Source of the DNA: Bufo bufo
Taxonomy: Eukaryota; Chordata; Amphibia; Anura; Bufonidae
Direction: 5' to 3'
Length of the DNA stretch: 64,000 nt
Assembly (NCBI RefSeq): GCF_905171765.1
Contig: NC_053389.1
Coordinates: forward strand, 748,217,146-748,281,145
Part shown: one piece after another, positions 40,806 through 52,027 of the stretch
How the letters are laid out: each line of letters starts with the position of its first letter
Numbering within the stretch: the first letter of the stretch is position 1
The notes under the pieces: generated by a model
Databases searched by the model: none
What the model was told of the DNA's origin: nothing
What the model saw: the letters and a program-made list of their open reading frames with translations, nothing else
Program-made: the position numbers and the translations under genes

Positions 40806-42085
40806 CAGCGGTGGGGAACCATTTTGCTGCCAAGGGCCATTTGGATATTTGTAACATCATTCGGGGGCCATACAAAATTCTCAATAAAAAATTTTTACTG
40901 CTGTATTTGGTCAAACATATAATTGACTTAGGGATAAGTTACAGAAATTGCACTTCAATTAAAATAATCTAGAGGGCTGTATTTTTGCAGCACAAAATAG
41001 CGCCTGCACTATATACAGTATATACAGTATATTACATACAATACAGGCGCCATATTGACCACACATAGCAGTCTAATTTTTAAGTTCAGAATGTTACTTA
41101 TTTGACATTAATGGCAGGAAGCTAAACCCAGGGGGTCCAGAGAGGGGTTCACCCAGCTTTCACTCTCCCTGCCTCTTTCTTCGCAACTGTCCCTGCCTTT
41201 GTCCCTTTCTCAGCAAAATATCTGCCCCCACCTCCATCAGCCTGAAATCAGCCTCCTATCAGACCCCCCAGGCCTACATCAGCCTCAGATCAGACTCCCA
41301 TCAGACCTCTAAGCCTCAGATTAGACCCCAATCAGACCCTTCCTAGCTTCAGATCAGACTCCCATCAGACCCCCAGCCTCAGACCAGACCCGGATCAGAC
41401 GCCCAGCCTCAGATCAGCCCCCATCAGACCCCCCAGGGTCAGATCAGCCCCTATAAGACCCCCCAGCCTCAGATCAGACCTTCATAATACCCTCCCTAGC
41501 CTCAGATCAGCCCCCATCAGACCCTCCCCAGCCTCAGATCAGCCCCCATCAGCCCCCCTAGTCTCAGATCAGACCCCTATCAAACCCCAGCCTCAGATCA
41601 GACCCTCCCAAGCCTCAGATCAGACCCCCATCAGACCCTCCCCACCCTCCTTTAGCCTCAGATCAGCCCCAATCAGACATCAGATCAGATACTGTATTTA
41701 AGATAAACAAATAAACTTACCTCTCCAGCTCCGTACGGCGCTGCCTCTTGGCAGATTCACTTACCCTCCCTGTTCTTCTTCCTGCCGCACTATATTGTCA
41801 CCTCACACCGCACAGCGTCAGGTCATAGTGCACGTCTACGTGCACTGCGTCCTGACGCTGGATGTGTCAGGACACAGTGTGGGGCTGAAAGAAGACCAGG
41901 GAAGGTGAGGACAGCCAGTGCAGTGCTGTTCTCACCTTCCTGTGCCTCCCGTATGCTAATGACCGCTTCCATAATGGAAGGGGTCATAAGCATTTTCACA
42001 TTATGTTCTGGCAGGGGGCCGGGGGCCACATGAAATGATACCGTGGGCCGCATACGGCCCTCGGGCCGGAGGTTCCCCACCCCTG
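40806..42085. mobile_element. non-autonomous hAT element with perfect 8-bp target duplication
   Basis: Termini CAGCGGTGGGGAACC and GGTTCCCCACCCCTG are 15-bp inverted repeats of the hAT (Charlie/Ac) type. Both flanks are GTGTAATG (40798-40805 and 42086-42093). Inside are TIR-proximal GGCCAT/ATGGCC words and an AGCCTCAGATCAGACC minisatellite. No transposase. The minus-strand frame 41823-42080 has no domain. Confidence 0.93.
41217..41690 (+). repeat. minisatellite, about 30-bp unit
   Basis: Degenerate copies of CAGCCTCAGATCAGACCCCC with ATCAGACCCC run the length of this block. Unit lengths vary from about 25 to 40 bp. Confidence 0.85.
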
Positions 42086-42527
42086 GTGTAATGTGTTGCT
42101 GGTAACCGCAACAATATGTTCTGGGGGTGGTTATTATGGGGGTGGTTATTAGCAGTGTGATTCAACTGTGATATTGGTCGTTTGATGTACTATCACCTAC
42201 ACATTTGTAATCCACTACAATGTTAGTATAACAGTAGTCCGTTCAATGCTTTATTTTATAGCACTATGTTGTTAATAAACACTATTTTCAAGGGACAAAC
42301 AGTGTGTTATTATTATGTGATATCAACGCCCCCACATGTAGCCTTTTAATGTATTGACATTTGCAGCCTGTTTAGACTTGCAGTGTATGACACGTTGTGC
42401 TATAGGGGTGAGAGACTCACAGTATAATGCTGCTGCGGTGTACACCGCTAAGTGTGCTATTACATGCGCACTGATTGTACACTCTGCCCGTTCACATATG
42501 CTATGTGAATTGTGATTTCAAGCACTG

Positions 42528-42660
42528 AGCGGATTGGTCACATACACAGTTTACTACACATACAAGTCACATACAGAGTGCACCAATTGGAATTGATAGG
42601 GAAAATTTAGATGGATAGAGTGTTGTATGTGTAGTGAACTGTGTATGTGACCAATCCGCT
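42528..42660. repeat. inverted repeat, 36-bp arms
   Basis: AGCGGATTGGTCACATACAC at 42528 and its complement GTGTATGTGACCAATCCGCT ending at 42660 form arms of about 36 bp around a 60-nt centre. A C-run follows at 42717-42732. Confidence 0.8.
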
Positions 42661-42779
42661 GGATGACATGACCACTGGATGACAATGGCAGCTCTGGCCT
42701 GTCACTGCGACTGCTAACCCCCCCCCCCCCCCTTCTTCTTCTGCTAATTGTGCCAGGTAAAGTGTTGCTCATAGTGTAC

Positions 42780-43404
42780 AGTAACTTTATCGGTAATGTA
42801 ACGGATTAGCTAAGAATGTGGCAGCAGTTGAAAAGATGCAGATGGCGATATATTACACTGCCCTTTAATACTCAGTCTGACGCACCGTTAATCTATGTAT
42901 AAAATAACAGATTGACTATAAATGTGGCAGCAGTTGAACAAGATGCACCCAGCGATTACACCCAATCTACAGTGTCCCTGCTCTCTCCCAATGCTTTCCG
43001 TAAAGATCTCCCTGCACTGTCCCTGCCTTTTCCTTATCAAATATTCTTTGTTAAACAGTTTTCTGCAATATTGTCCCTAGCGCATAAGTGCTTGTCACGT
43101 ACCTCCCTATGCTCAGCTCACAGTGAAATGGTGGAGATTGCTGTGGATGAGGCTTTTAAAGGGCTGTCACATCACAGGGAATGGCTATCTGCGGATTGGC
43201 TGGCTTCACAACATTATGGGTGATCTTGCATTGCCAGGCTTCTTATTTTCACTTTGTAACACATGCAGTCACCATTTTTAAAAAAAAAACAAAAAAAAGA
43301 TTTGTTACCACGAAGAACAAGGAAATTTGGATTTATGGCAAATCTAATTTTTCCTAAACTTCAGATCGAATTCCACTTTGGATGCTTCTATTCACTCAAC
43401 ACTA
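42780..43404 (-). mobile_element. hAT A-related 5' leader, reverse orientation
   Basis: Read on the minus strand it starts TAGTGTTGAGTGAATAGAAG at 43404. It continues like the A family (GTGGAATTCGATCTGAAGTT, TAGGAAAAATTAGATTTGCC) and reaches AGCCAATCCGCAG, TGATGTGACAGCCC and TTTAAAAG, which match the A-family CCAAT, TGATGTCA and TATA positions. Two diverged copies of a unit with ATGTGGCAGCAGTTGAA follow. No transposase. Confidence 0.65.
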
Positions 43405-44469
43405 TTGATAACCTATAGATCATCAATATCCAATTGGTGGGGATCCAACATCCTGCACCCTTTCCGATCAGCTGTCCCCTGCAGCCTTAACTGATTGTAA
43501 ATTATTTGACTATCCTAACAATAGGTCATCAATATTAGGAGCGCAGAAAACTCATTTAAAATGTCAGGTAACTGGACATTCAAATGTTGGGAGATATAAA
43601 TACAGTACATCAAAGAAACATGTGAGGAATTTATGTAATTTCAGACTACCGCTATTTTCACGGAGCATAAAATGCCTTTAAACACTGATTTTGGGAAATC
43701 TGACAGCAGCAAACTCCTGTATAATAGATCTAATTTCCTTTTGTTTGAAATGCTGTGTCAGATTTTCTGGAGAAGGAATCTCTGCACAGTATTAGATAAA
43801 TTTGACTACTTAGTCTGCACAGCACTTTTATTCATAAAATCAGTGATAGTCAAGGATCATAAATCCCTCCATGGACCATTTGGTCTTTCAGGACGCAACC
43901 ATTTTTTCCCCATCATCCTTGTCTTCCAAAAGCCATAACAGTTAATTTTTTCATATGTGGGCTTGTTTTTTTTTGCATGTCGCATTATATTTTATTGACC
44001 CTGCTTTGGGGTACATTCTGTTTAATATATTGAAAAGCTTTTATTTTTTATTTTACTTTAATATATTTCTATTCAGGGCGCTGTGTGAGTACTAGTTTTT
44101 GTGGGATGAGTCAATTTATTTTATTGATACTATATGCAGGTACATATGACTTTTTGATCACTTTTTATTTTGTGGGATGCACAAAAAATAGCAAATCTAG
44201 CATTGTTTGGGTTAAACAACACAATAATTTCATATAATCTAATACACAGAAGAACAAGCAAAGGGTAACATACATGATACTTGTGTAGTGGAGGGATCAA
44301 CAAATGTGTAATTGAGGGCTCACCTGGTATTGCTGTGTTAAGCCACAACTGGACAAGAGTAAAACCAAAGTTGTGAATCAGAACACTGTGGACCTGCTGC
44401 TGGAATCTAAGGACGTTAACACTGGGGACCAATTAATGCCTAGATGTTTGGAGTACAGTAGAGGAGATG
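43405..44469. other. no gene recognised
   Basis: A short direct repeat of ATAGRTCATCAATAT (43417 and 43521) flanks about 100 bp that resembles a dispersed frog repeat with GGTGGGGATCC. The rest, T-rich near 43960-44060, shows nothing. Confidence 0.35.
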
Positions 44470-44710
44470 AAAATTATCCTGTTATCTAGTGGTTTCCAAC
44501 TAAAACAGCTTGATCATAAGTGGAGGAGATTAAAAACATCCTGATACCAACACTTTCCAACTAAAACAGTTTTTATTGGAACTCAGCGATAAAACATTCC
44601 AATAACGCATTTCAGGGACCAGCCCTTTTTTCAGATCAGAACAGTTTGTCCTTATCTGAAGAAAGGGCTGGTTCCCAAAAATTATTATTGGCCTTTATTT
44701 TTTTATTATA
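44470..44710. mobile_element. palindromic repeat with degenerate hammerhead-like cores on both strands
   Basis: On the minus strand CTGAAAAAAGGGCTGGTCCC followed by TGAAATGCGTTATTGG (about 44593-44630) resembles a hammerhead core (CTGANNA, an AGGG/CCCT stem, GAAAT, short GCG stem). On the plus strand CTGAAGAAAGGGCTGGTTCC (44657 onward) is an inverted second copy. The CCAACTAAAACAG block is also repeated (44497 and 44559). It looks like the terminal part of a Penelope-like element. Confidence 0.5.
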
Positions 44711-46393
44711 TTTTTTTACACGCTAGTATTTCGACTGGGTTATTTATTTATTGCTTTTTCTAATATTTTTAAACATTTTAACTATTTTTGCAATTCTTTA
44801 GCCTCACTAGGGGAGCTTGATTGCTCATACAATGCCTGCAGAACTTCTGTATTCTTGTGTACTATGCCCTTCAGGCTGTGGCAGGACCTAATCGATGTAC
44901 TAAGATGGCAGACCTGGGTCTTTTATTATGTCCCTGGCTGCCATGACAACCCATTGGCACCCAATGACACAGGAGCTGATTAGGTGACATAGGGATCCTG
45001 CCAAGTGACTGGAGTATCTAAGACTCCTCTATAGATCATGGGATCTAAGCAGTTAAACAGTTGTAACCTAACCCTAACCATAAATCTGCTGAAGATCCAG
45101 GGGCTGGTTGCAGGAGCATCCTCTGCACTACCTTTAGTTAGCCTCCTGAATATCCTACTGTCACATGTATCTTTATTATAGCAAAATATTTTTATGGTTT
45201 TTCCCTTTAAGTTTGCAACTGTTCCTATGTGTTTCTTTCAATAGCTGATGTAATCAGGAATTGTAGAATTAGGTCACCTGCAAGAAGAATTTATTCATAA
45301 CATTAAAATGCTCTCATACAAAGCGGCAAATAAACCTGACCTGAAAAGGAATTAGAAGCGATAACTAAGTGAGAAAGAAAGGTCCTTGCCAGTATGGACC
45401 AAATAAATATTGGCAACATGACACATTGTCTTACAAATGTGACATTCATTATCGGTAGTCCACTTTAAAGAATATCCTGTCATACAGTGCTTGATCCCAG
45501 GTTTGTATGGTGAGGTGGAACGGCTGAGCATCACTAATTATGATGTATTTCCTCTTGAGACAAATGTTCTTCATAAGATGCATCTGCATTCAAAAGCCCC
45601 AGTGTTTAGTGCTTCTTGCAAGCATTTTAGTAGACGAAGATAGATATTTTCCAATTAAATCACCCATTTCTTGGCTTGTCAAGACATGCTTAAATGATGT
45701 CCTTCTTCACCACTCAACCCAGAGATGAGAGTGTGGTATCACCTGTCTAGTTTTTATCTTTATTTAGAAGGAATATCAAGGACCATGAGCTGAAATGAAT
45801 AAATACCCTCGCCTACACATGATGGAGTCACATAACTGATAGGCTGAAAAAGGCAGAATGTATTACAACTACAATGTATTATAAGGTTTTGTTCACATAT
45901 GTGTTGTGGTCATGAACAGAAACAACTATGCAGTGCCAGTTCTGATGAACTTTAAACATTAACAGAGCCCAACAGACCTCATTTATTTATACTGGAGTCC
46001 ATCTGGTCTCTTCATGTTGTAACTTGTGTTATTTTTCCTGTCAAATATGGAGGAATATAGCCTTCGGCTCACAGTAATGTACATAGTAAAAGCAAGTTAT
46101 CCTGGGTAATATCAGTGTATTGCCAGCAGTCCATGTCCTCCAGCATCTCCCCTCCCCCAGAAGGCACGGACACCAGAACACTCATCTCTCTTGCTGCTAT
46201 GTTTGGTCTGCAGTCTGTGCCTGCTGGTATTGCCTCTCTCTTAGCAGGCATGGGCACCAGAGTGTTCCTTTCACCTCCCCTGTTCCATGCTTTGGGCCTT
46301 TTCTGGCCCTCCTCGCTTCCATGCTTGAGCAGTGTCTGTGTTCTCCCCATGCCCGACCTCTTCCTGTTTACCATGTTGATCCTGTTTTGCTTG
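44711..46393. other. no recognisable gene or repeat
   Basis: Only short open frames without motifs are seen, on both strands. Frames at 45352-45534, 45540-45728 and 46069-46459 look like chance. Confidence 0.4.
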
Positions 46394-47241
46394 TGTAGTG
46401 TCCCACTAGGTAAAGGTGGGCGCTACACAAGGTTAACTTTGTCTTTTGCATTACTGTAATGTTGAATTATGCATTTCCCTGTGTTATCTGGGTGTCAGGC
46501 CTGTTAGGGTGTAGTTTACCCTCCTAGACGTTAGAGGGAGCTAGAGAGCCCTAAGTATATATAGGTAGGCCCAGACAGGGGAGAGTTAGTGTATGCCAGG
46601 GAACTAGAAGCGACACCTAGTTAACCTGAAGCTCCTGAGGCTAAGGATAGCTCAGTTGAGATACCCCAGTAGTAGGACAGCACCTCCTGGGAGAAACCTG
46701 CAGCCACCTTTCAAATGCAGCAGTGAAGACAGCTAGGAAAAGAAGGTATTGTAAACTTAAGCAAGTGCCAATACTGGAGGAAGAATTTTATACCAAGGAT
46801 TTAAGCCAGCAATTAGGCATCCGGGCCTTGGGATCCAGCCAGCTAGAATAGCTGTGGGGATAGAGCAGCATTGCACTGCAAAGCATTAACTGTTTGCCCA
46901 CCAAGTATCTTGCAAGACTGAAACCTGCTGGGAAGTACACCTGCTGTGCATTTTGTATTGTAAAGGACTGCATTATATACCACTGCAACTGATTGTAAAA
47001 AGTTGGACTGTTTCACCAAGTAAAGCAACATTTGCTTTACCAACTGCGTACTCTATTACTACTCCTACAAATCGGTGTGCCACCGTTACAGGCACTGGCG
47101 TCACGATCATTAAAGGGACCTTACCTAAGGCACTCAAAACACCTACAACATCCAGGGCACCTCACATACCATCAGGCCTGGTCCCTATCTACAGAGTGTG
47201 CCCCAGAGGAACTAGTGTCTGCCTCTCCTTTCACTGTTGCA
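46394..47241 (+). mobile_element. LTR-like repeat related to the 33992 family
   Basis: Starts TGTAGTGTCCCACTAGG and ends CACTGTTGCA. Left flank TGCTTG and right flank TGCCTG differ at one base and may be the target duplication. The section GGACTGTTTCACCAAGTAAA followed by TACTCTATTACTACTCCTAC resembles GGACATCAATTTCTGCTGCA and CCTCTATTACTCCTACTATC in 33992-35048, at a similar distance from the start. It is probably a more distant solo LTR. Confidence 0.5.
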
Positions 47242-47764
47242 TGCCTGCCCAGGGTTCTTCTCAGAAAAAGTGAGTAACCCTTGATTGCCCATTCCGTGAC
47301 CTCACTGTCGCTGTACCCTGCAGGTCTGGCGTGCTGCACTTGTCCTGACCTCTGCCAGTTCATTGTATTGACCCTGTGCTGCCTGTCATGACCTATTGCT
47401 TGTTTACCAGATTTAATGAACTCTGACTGTCCGGACTTGTCCAATGACCACAATTTTTCATCTTCCATTGGTGTCACGAACCAGTGTCTTTTGACCTACC
47501 TGGGTCAGCTGCTACTGAATTGAGACCATTACAAGAGGTAGTGGCCTTGTGGTTAACCTGCAGTAAAGTACAGAGGTAAATGGGTGACTACAAGGAGACC
47601 ACTTAGATAACATCCTTAGGATAACATCCTTAGGACACAATGAGTTCTCACCCTCTGCGTTGTAGTCAACCTGCTAAAAATCAGACATACATAAACAAAG
47701 ATGCCAACCCTGAGAGATGTGCCTCTAAATGGCCACTGTACAGTGAATATGGAATAGTGACTGC
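47242..47764. other. unassigned
   Basis: No coding motif. It may be leader or tail sequence of the preceding LTR-type repeat; this is not supported beyond adjacency. Confidence 0.3.
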
Positions 47765-47959
47765 TAGGGATGAGCGAATCGAAGTTGACGAAGTAGAATT
47801 CAATCCGAATTTCAGGAAAAATTTGATTTGCACTGAAGTTGTATTTCTTTTTTTTTTTGTAACAAATTGTCTTTTTTCCTAAAATGGCTGCTCCATATGT
47901 TAGGACATGGAGCAAATAACTCTAGGAAAGAGGGATCACCCACAATGCCATGCAAGCAG

Positions 47960-47998
47960 CCAATCAGCAGCCCCTGTGATGTCATAGCCCTATAAATT
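47960..47998 (+). promoter_or_regulatory. hAT A-family core promoter (A6 copy)
   Basis: CCAAT, TGATGTCA and TATAAATT keep the order seen in A2 and A3; a few bases are missing between the first two. Transcription would proceed toward the leader repeats and the ATG at 48200. Confidence 0.55.
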
Positions 47999-48009
47999 GC
48001 CTTAGCGGA

Positions 48010-48160
48010 AAAAATAAGTATGTCTTATTAGCCATTCTGCGGTGAAGTTACATTGTTCTACAGCCTTTTTTGAAGTGTATTAGTGGAAAAATAAAGTACG
48101 TTTTATTAGCCATTCTGCGGTGAAGTTACATTGTTCCACAGCCTTTTTTGGGGTGTATTA
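48010..48160 (+). repeat. hAT A6 leader repeat, about 71-bp unit
   Basis: GTATGTCTTATTAGCCATTC and TGCGGTGAAGTTACATTGTT then CTACAGCCTTTTTT recur about 71 bp apart. The same unit type occurs in A1. Confidence 0.75.
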
Positions 48161-48199
48161 ATTAACTTTAAATTTAATTTAATTATTTTATCTTACAGT

Positions 48200-48598
48200 A
48201 TGTCAAACAGACAGGTGACAGGCCCTTCAAAGGTAACGGGCAGTGGATAAAAATGTTTCTGTCGCAAGCAAAAGTAGCACCAGAAGAAGGGGTGGTGGCA
48301 GCAGGAGTCGCAGCAAGAGGCTAGAGCTCCCAGTGTCATCTAGCGGACGTGTCTTGACCAGCAACACAGCGGTGCTTGAATGGTTGACTTGGTCTTCAAC
48401 TTCGTCGCAAGTGAGATCAGAAACCCCCAGCCAAGAGTCGATAGGTTCCTCTGACACGACGCTTAGTGCCTCTGTCATTTTCTGTTCCCTCAGCGCAAGA
48501 AGTATTATATGCCGTAGGTTCAGCTCCACTTTTCAGCGAGGACGAGATACTAGAGGACAGTCAGCAGCTACTACCTAGCCAAGATCTACAGGAGACAT
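48200..48598 (+). pseudogene. hAT A6 transposase, N-terminal part
   Basis: ATG at 48200 is followed by RQVTGPSKVTGSG, then in another frame LELPVSSSGRVLTSNTAVLE, TWSSTSSQVRSETPSQES, and finally FSEDEILEDSQQLL. This is the N-terminal serine-rich then acidic region of the A family, before the BED finger. It ends at GACAT, the ERV target. Frame changes mean it is not translatable as one protein. Confidence 0.75.
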
Positions 48599-49041
48599 TG
48601 TTGGTGCAAAAACCCCAATGCCAGATGAGCGGTGGACTCCGAATTAGAAGTTATGGCTATCCATAGAGAAAAACCAACACAGGCATAGAGCTGTGTTTCA
48701 AGAGTTTCTAAGGGGTTAATAAAGCGATTTTCTGGATCATTTCCAACTGAAGACGTAGTCAAACATTTACATCATTAACTTATTAAAAACACAATCTGAA
48801 ATGAGCATCTTCTTGGCTATACACCTAGAACGTCTCCTTAATCTTAACTGTGGGTGCTAGCCATATACTAGTACTCCTGACTCTTGTTAAGATTCCTTTC
48901 TAACAAGTGTTGGTGGGGCAAGGAGTGAACTTGAAGTTACAGTAACTTCCCACAAGAAGCTCACAGTTCATTACACAAAAAATGGCAGTATGAAATACAA
49001 TATGGAGGCTGAGGACACAACATGGTGTCTTAACCCTTACA
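48599..49041 (-). repeat. ERV 3' LTR
   Basis: In proviral orientation TGTAAGGGTTAAGACACC to GCACCAACA, 443 bp. Compared with the 5' LTR it lacks a short CTTTTTAAAGAAAGAAG block and has scattered substitutions. Confidence 0.9.
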
Positions 49042-49276
49042 ATTCCCCCATTTTGAGATATTCACTCACCACAGGTGTCAGATACACATACTTCATCCGG
49101 ACATTCCCCTTGCTGCTGGTTTCCCAGATTCTGCATATCTGTACTCTGCCCAAGCACATCAATGTGAACTTAATTACAATGTAAATGAGTGCAACAATCA
49201 ACAAAATCTGTATTATTCCCTGTACTATATCCATAAACCACCCACCAACATTTTTAAACCAGTTTGCTGGATTCAA
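49037..49276 (-). pseudogene. ERV envelope transmembrane-end remnant
   Basis: An open frame of 79 codons ends at the start of the 3' LTR. It contains a segment MDIVQGIIQILLIVALIYIV that is a strong membrane span, preceded by NWFKNVGGW and followed by a basic tail. Position and layout are those of the C-terminal end of a retroviral transmembrane envelope subunit. Upstream sequence to 49900 gives only short pieces broken by stops, and a surface subunit is absent. The gene is non-functional. The assignment rests on position and hydrophobicity. Confidence 0.65.
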
Positions 49277-49901
49277 GAAAGAGAAGGTATCTGACTACCA
49301 AGAGTCTTTTTCAGCACTATGTGCATCCAGCCATTTATCTCTCATTTCTTTCATCTTTTCGATACCTGCTCTTACTTGAAGGTTACCCTGTGGATCTATA
49401 TAATGAAAACAAGCAGATCCTATTACTTTCCTCCTTCCTTAGCAGTAAGATAGTCTAAAACTAGAGTATGCTGGTTAGTAACTATGATTAACTGAGATTG
49501 TACTTCATTAGTTTGGTTTACAAGGCCTAACACATCCCATATTTGGTCATCTAGGTAGTCAGTGAAGTTAAACTTAAAACTTTTATTTTCTGGTCTTCAG
49601 ATACAGTAGATAAGAAGTCTCTACAAGTTCTAACCATGGTACTGGAATCACTAAATAAGGCATAGTCTTTGAACTCACAGGACTGTGAGTACAGATCCAA
49701 CAGTTTTTATAATTGTCTGCATCTGTCATATTTTTTTAACATGACCTCATGATGCCTAATAAGGGCATTGTCCCAGTCACTTTTTAGGTTCACATGTAGA
49801 GCTTGAATGCTCTGACCCAGGAGTAGCAGTGCAAGGATCTCCATCCTCAGGGTTAGGGCACCTTTTTTGCAATGTGAGGCGTGAATCCAGTTAGGCTTTC
49901 C

Positions 49902-50840
49902 TTACACCTTTACAGAGGTTGCAGTTTTCAACAGGACTTGGAAGGGACCATCAAATCTGGGCTCAAAGGTTTTCCTCACATGCCTCTTTATCACCACCCA
50001 ATCTCCAGGCTCAAGACTGTGTGTGCCTTCTACTGAATCAGGGTCTGGAATGGAAGCAAACACTTGTTTATGAGTGTGATCTAACCTTTCAGTAAGGGCC
50101 TTCATGTAACTGACCATACTATCAGTCTGCAACTGCAACTGTTGAAGAAAATACAATCCTAGCCTTGAAACACTGCCAAACAATACCTCAAAGGGGGACA
50201 ACCCTGTCTTCTTGTTCGGGGTGGTTCTTTTGGAATATAAGGCTAGAGGCAAACACTCTGGCCATGTTCTACCTGTTTCCTGCATGGCTTTCTGTATTTT
50301 ATTGTCCCGTTTAAGCGTTCGACATGGCCCCTGTTTTGTAGGTGGTACACCATATGGAAGGCTAGGGTCACGCCAATGGCTTGCATAACCTCTCTCATCA
50401 CTTCACCTGTAAAGTGGGAAACCTCTATCTGACTCAATAACTTCAGGAACACCATACCTGCATATCAGTTCACTAACCAGTTTCTTTGCAGTGTTCTTTG
50501 CATTTGCCTTAGACACAGGATAAGCTTCCGGCCACCCTGAAAGAGATTAACACACACAAGAACAAACTTATATACGCCTACCTTAGGCAGTTGTATATAG
50601 TCTATCTACAGTCTCTGGAATGGGTAAAATGGCCTAGGAGTGTGCTTGCTTGGAGTCTTCACCACTTGGCCAGGGTTGTTCAATGCACAGACCATACATC
50701 CTTGTACAAATTGAGCGGCTACTGCAGAAAACCCTGGAGAAATCCATCCTTCATTTACCACGCTTACCATGGCACCTTTCGACAGATGTGTAGGCCCATG
50801 GGCCTCCTGAGCCATAGCTGGGCGCAGAGGGCGTGGTAGA
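49902..50840 (-). pseudogene. ERV integrase
   Basis: Pieces in three frames: an N-terminal region with HGPTHLSKGAM and CMVCALNN (HHCC-like), a first core Asp in IDYIQLPK, a second in the ESDRG block, and the Glu in HVERLNGTIK. The C-terminal part is a 127-codon frame (EVLFGSVSRLGL, LEPGDWVVIKRHVRK, FEPRFDGPFQVLLKT) resembling the GPF/SH3-like domain of retroviral integrases. Frameshifts near 50285, 50455 and 50600 inactivate it. Confidence 0.85.
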
Positions 50841-51450
50841 CATATTCTGTCTTTGTTTCCCCATAGTCCTTGGTCATCTGGCCCAGCCCCTTGTTTAGTC
50901 CATAGTTCTTTTTCTTCAGTTCTTTTTCTTCAGGTGGGGCCTGCTCAGACAATTTGATCAGAGTGTCTTTGGATATATTCACAGGTTTTGTGTGAGCCTT
51001 TACTTTCACAATAGCAACTTCTGGCAACAGTAAAGAGTTCATTAGTTCAAGCACAGAGTCTTTGCTTTTAATGGGCTGACCTGCAGAAGTCAAAAAGTCT
51101 CTAGGCCGGCATATGAATCTATAGTCATGTGCAATACCAAAAGCATGCCTGGAGTCCGTGTAGATGTTCACCTTCTTCCCTTCGGCCATTTTACAAGCCT
51201 CAGTGAGTTCCTTCAACTCTTGTGCAGACATGTGCGGAAGGAGTGGTTCAGCAACGGCTACCTCATGCTGTGTGACCACTGCATATCCAGTGTGGAACTG
51301 GCCATCTTCTCCCATAAACCTGCTTCCATCTACAAAATACTCAACATCGGGGTTATCGAGAGGTTTTTTATGCACATGAGAAAATCCAGAAGTTTCTTGT
51401 TGCATCAACTGTATACAATCATGAGGATCATTTTCAGCTAAATCAGACAA
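50764..51450 (-). pseudogene. ERV RNase H
   Basis: The longest ERV frame, 228 codons. It carries RNase H residues in order: YFVDGSRF (Asp), SAQELKELTEA (Glu), NIYTDSRHAFG (Asp) and VKAHT. The domain itself is intact and in one frame, followed by the spacer leading to integrase. It would degrade the RNA of the RNA-DNA hybrid. With polymerase and integrase broken it is a relic. Confidence 0.85.
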
Positions 51451-52011
51451 AATCTACCTGTGCTACCCTCCCCCATTTCTGAATCTGTAACTGGTAACAA
51501 AGTAGCAGGATTCAGAGTAGTACGTCTTTTGAAAGAAATATTGTCTGGTAGGAGGAGGGCACATTGGATTCTGAGTTGTCTAGCCATGGAAATGTGTTTT
51601 AGCTGAACTTGAGTAAGAATACCCTGGATGTCATGTGGTGTTTCTACCACTAGGGGGTAATCGAGGACTATCTCAGATGCTTTTTCCACCATGAGCTGGA
51701 CAACCGCCACAGCCCTGACATATGAAGGAGCTCCTCGAGATGCAGGATCTAGTCTGGCAGAGAAGTATGCTACTGGTCTCTGCCTATCTCCATGTTTCTG
51801 GGTTAACACTGCTATGCTCTGTCCCTGGAGTTTTGAACAAAACAGACTAAACGGTTGATCATAGTTTGGGATTCCTAATGCCAGTGCAGACAATATTGCC
51901 AATTTCAGAGTGATAAAGGACTCAATTGCATGTTTCGTCAGACAAAAAGGTTTTGATGACAGGCAATCATACAAAGGCTGCATAAGCATGGATGCATGCC
52001 TTATCCAGGGT
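51438..52011 (-). pseudogene. ERV reverse transcriptase, thumb/connection part
   Basis: A minus-strand frame gives MVSYCIPWIRHASMLMQPLY, FCLTKHAIESFITLKLAILS, ALALGIPNYDQPF and RPVAYFSARLDPASRG, which is the connection between polymerase and RNase H of retroviruses. It is separated from the catalytic half by the 748-bp insert. A small frame change near 51450 separates it from RNase H. Confidence 0.85.
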
Positions 52012-52027
52012 ATGCAGTACGAGACCA

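Noticed and set aside
46069..46459. Overlapping frames on both strands
   Set aside because: No motif; both strands equally open, as expected by chance in GC-richer DNA.
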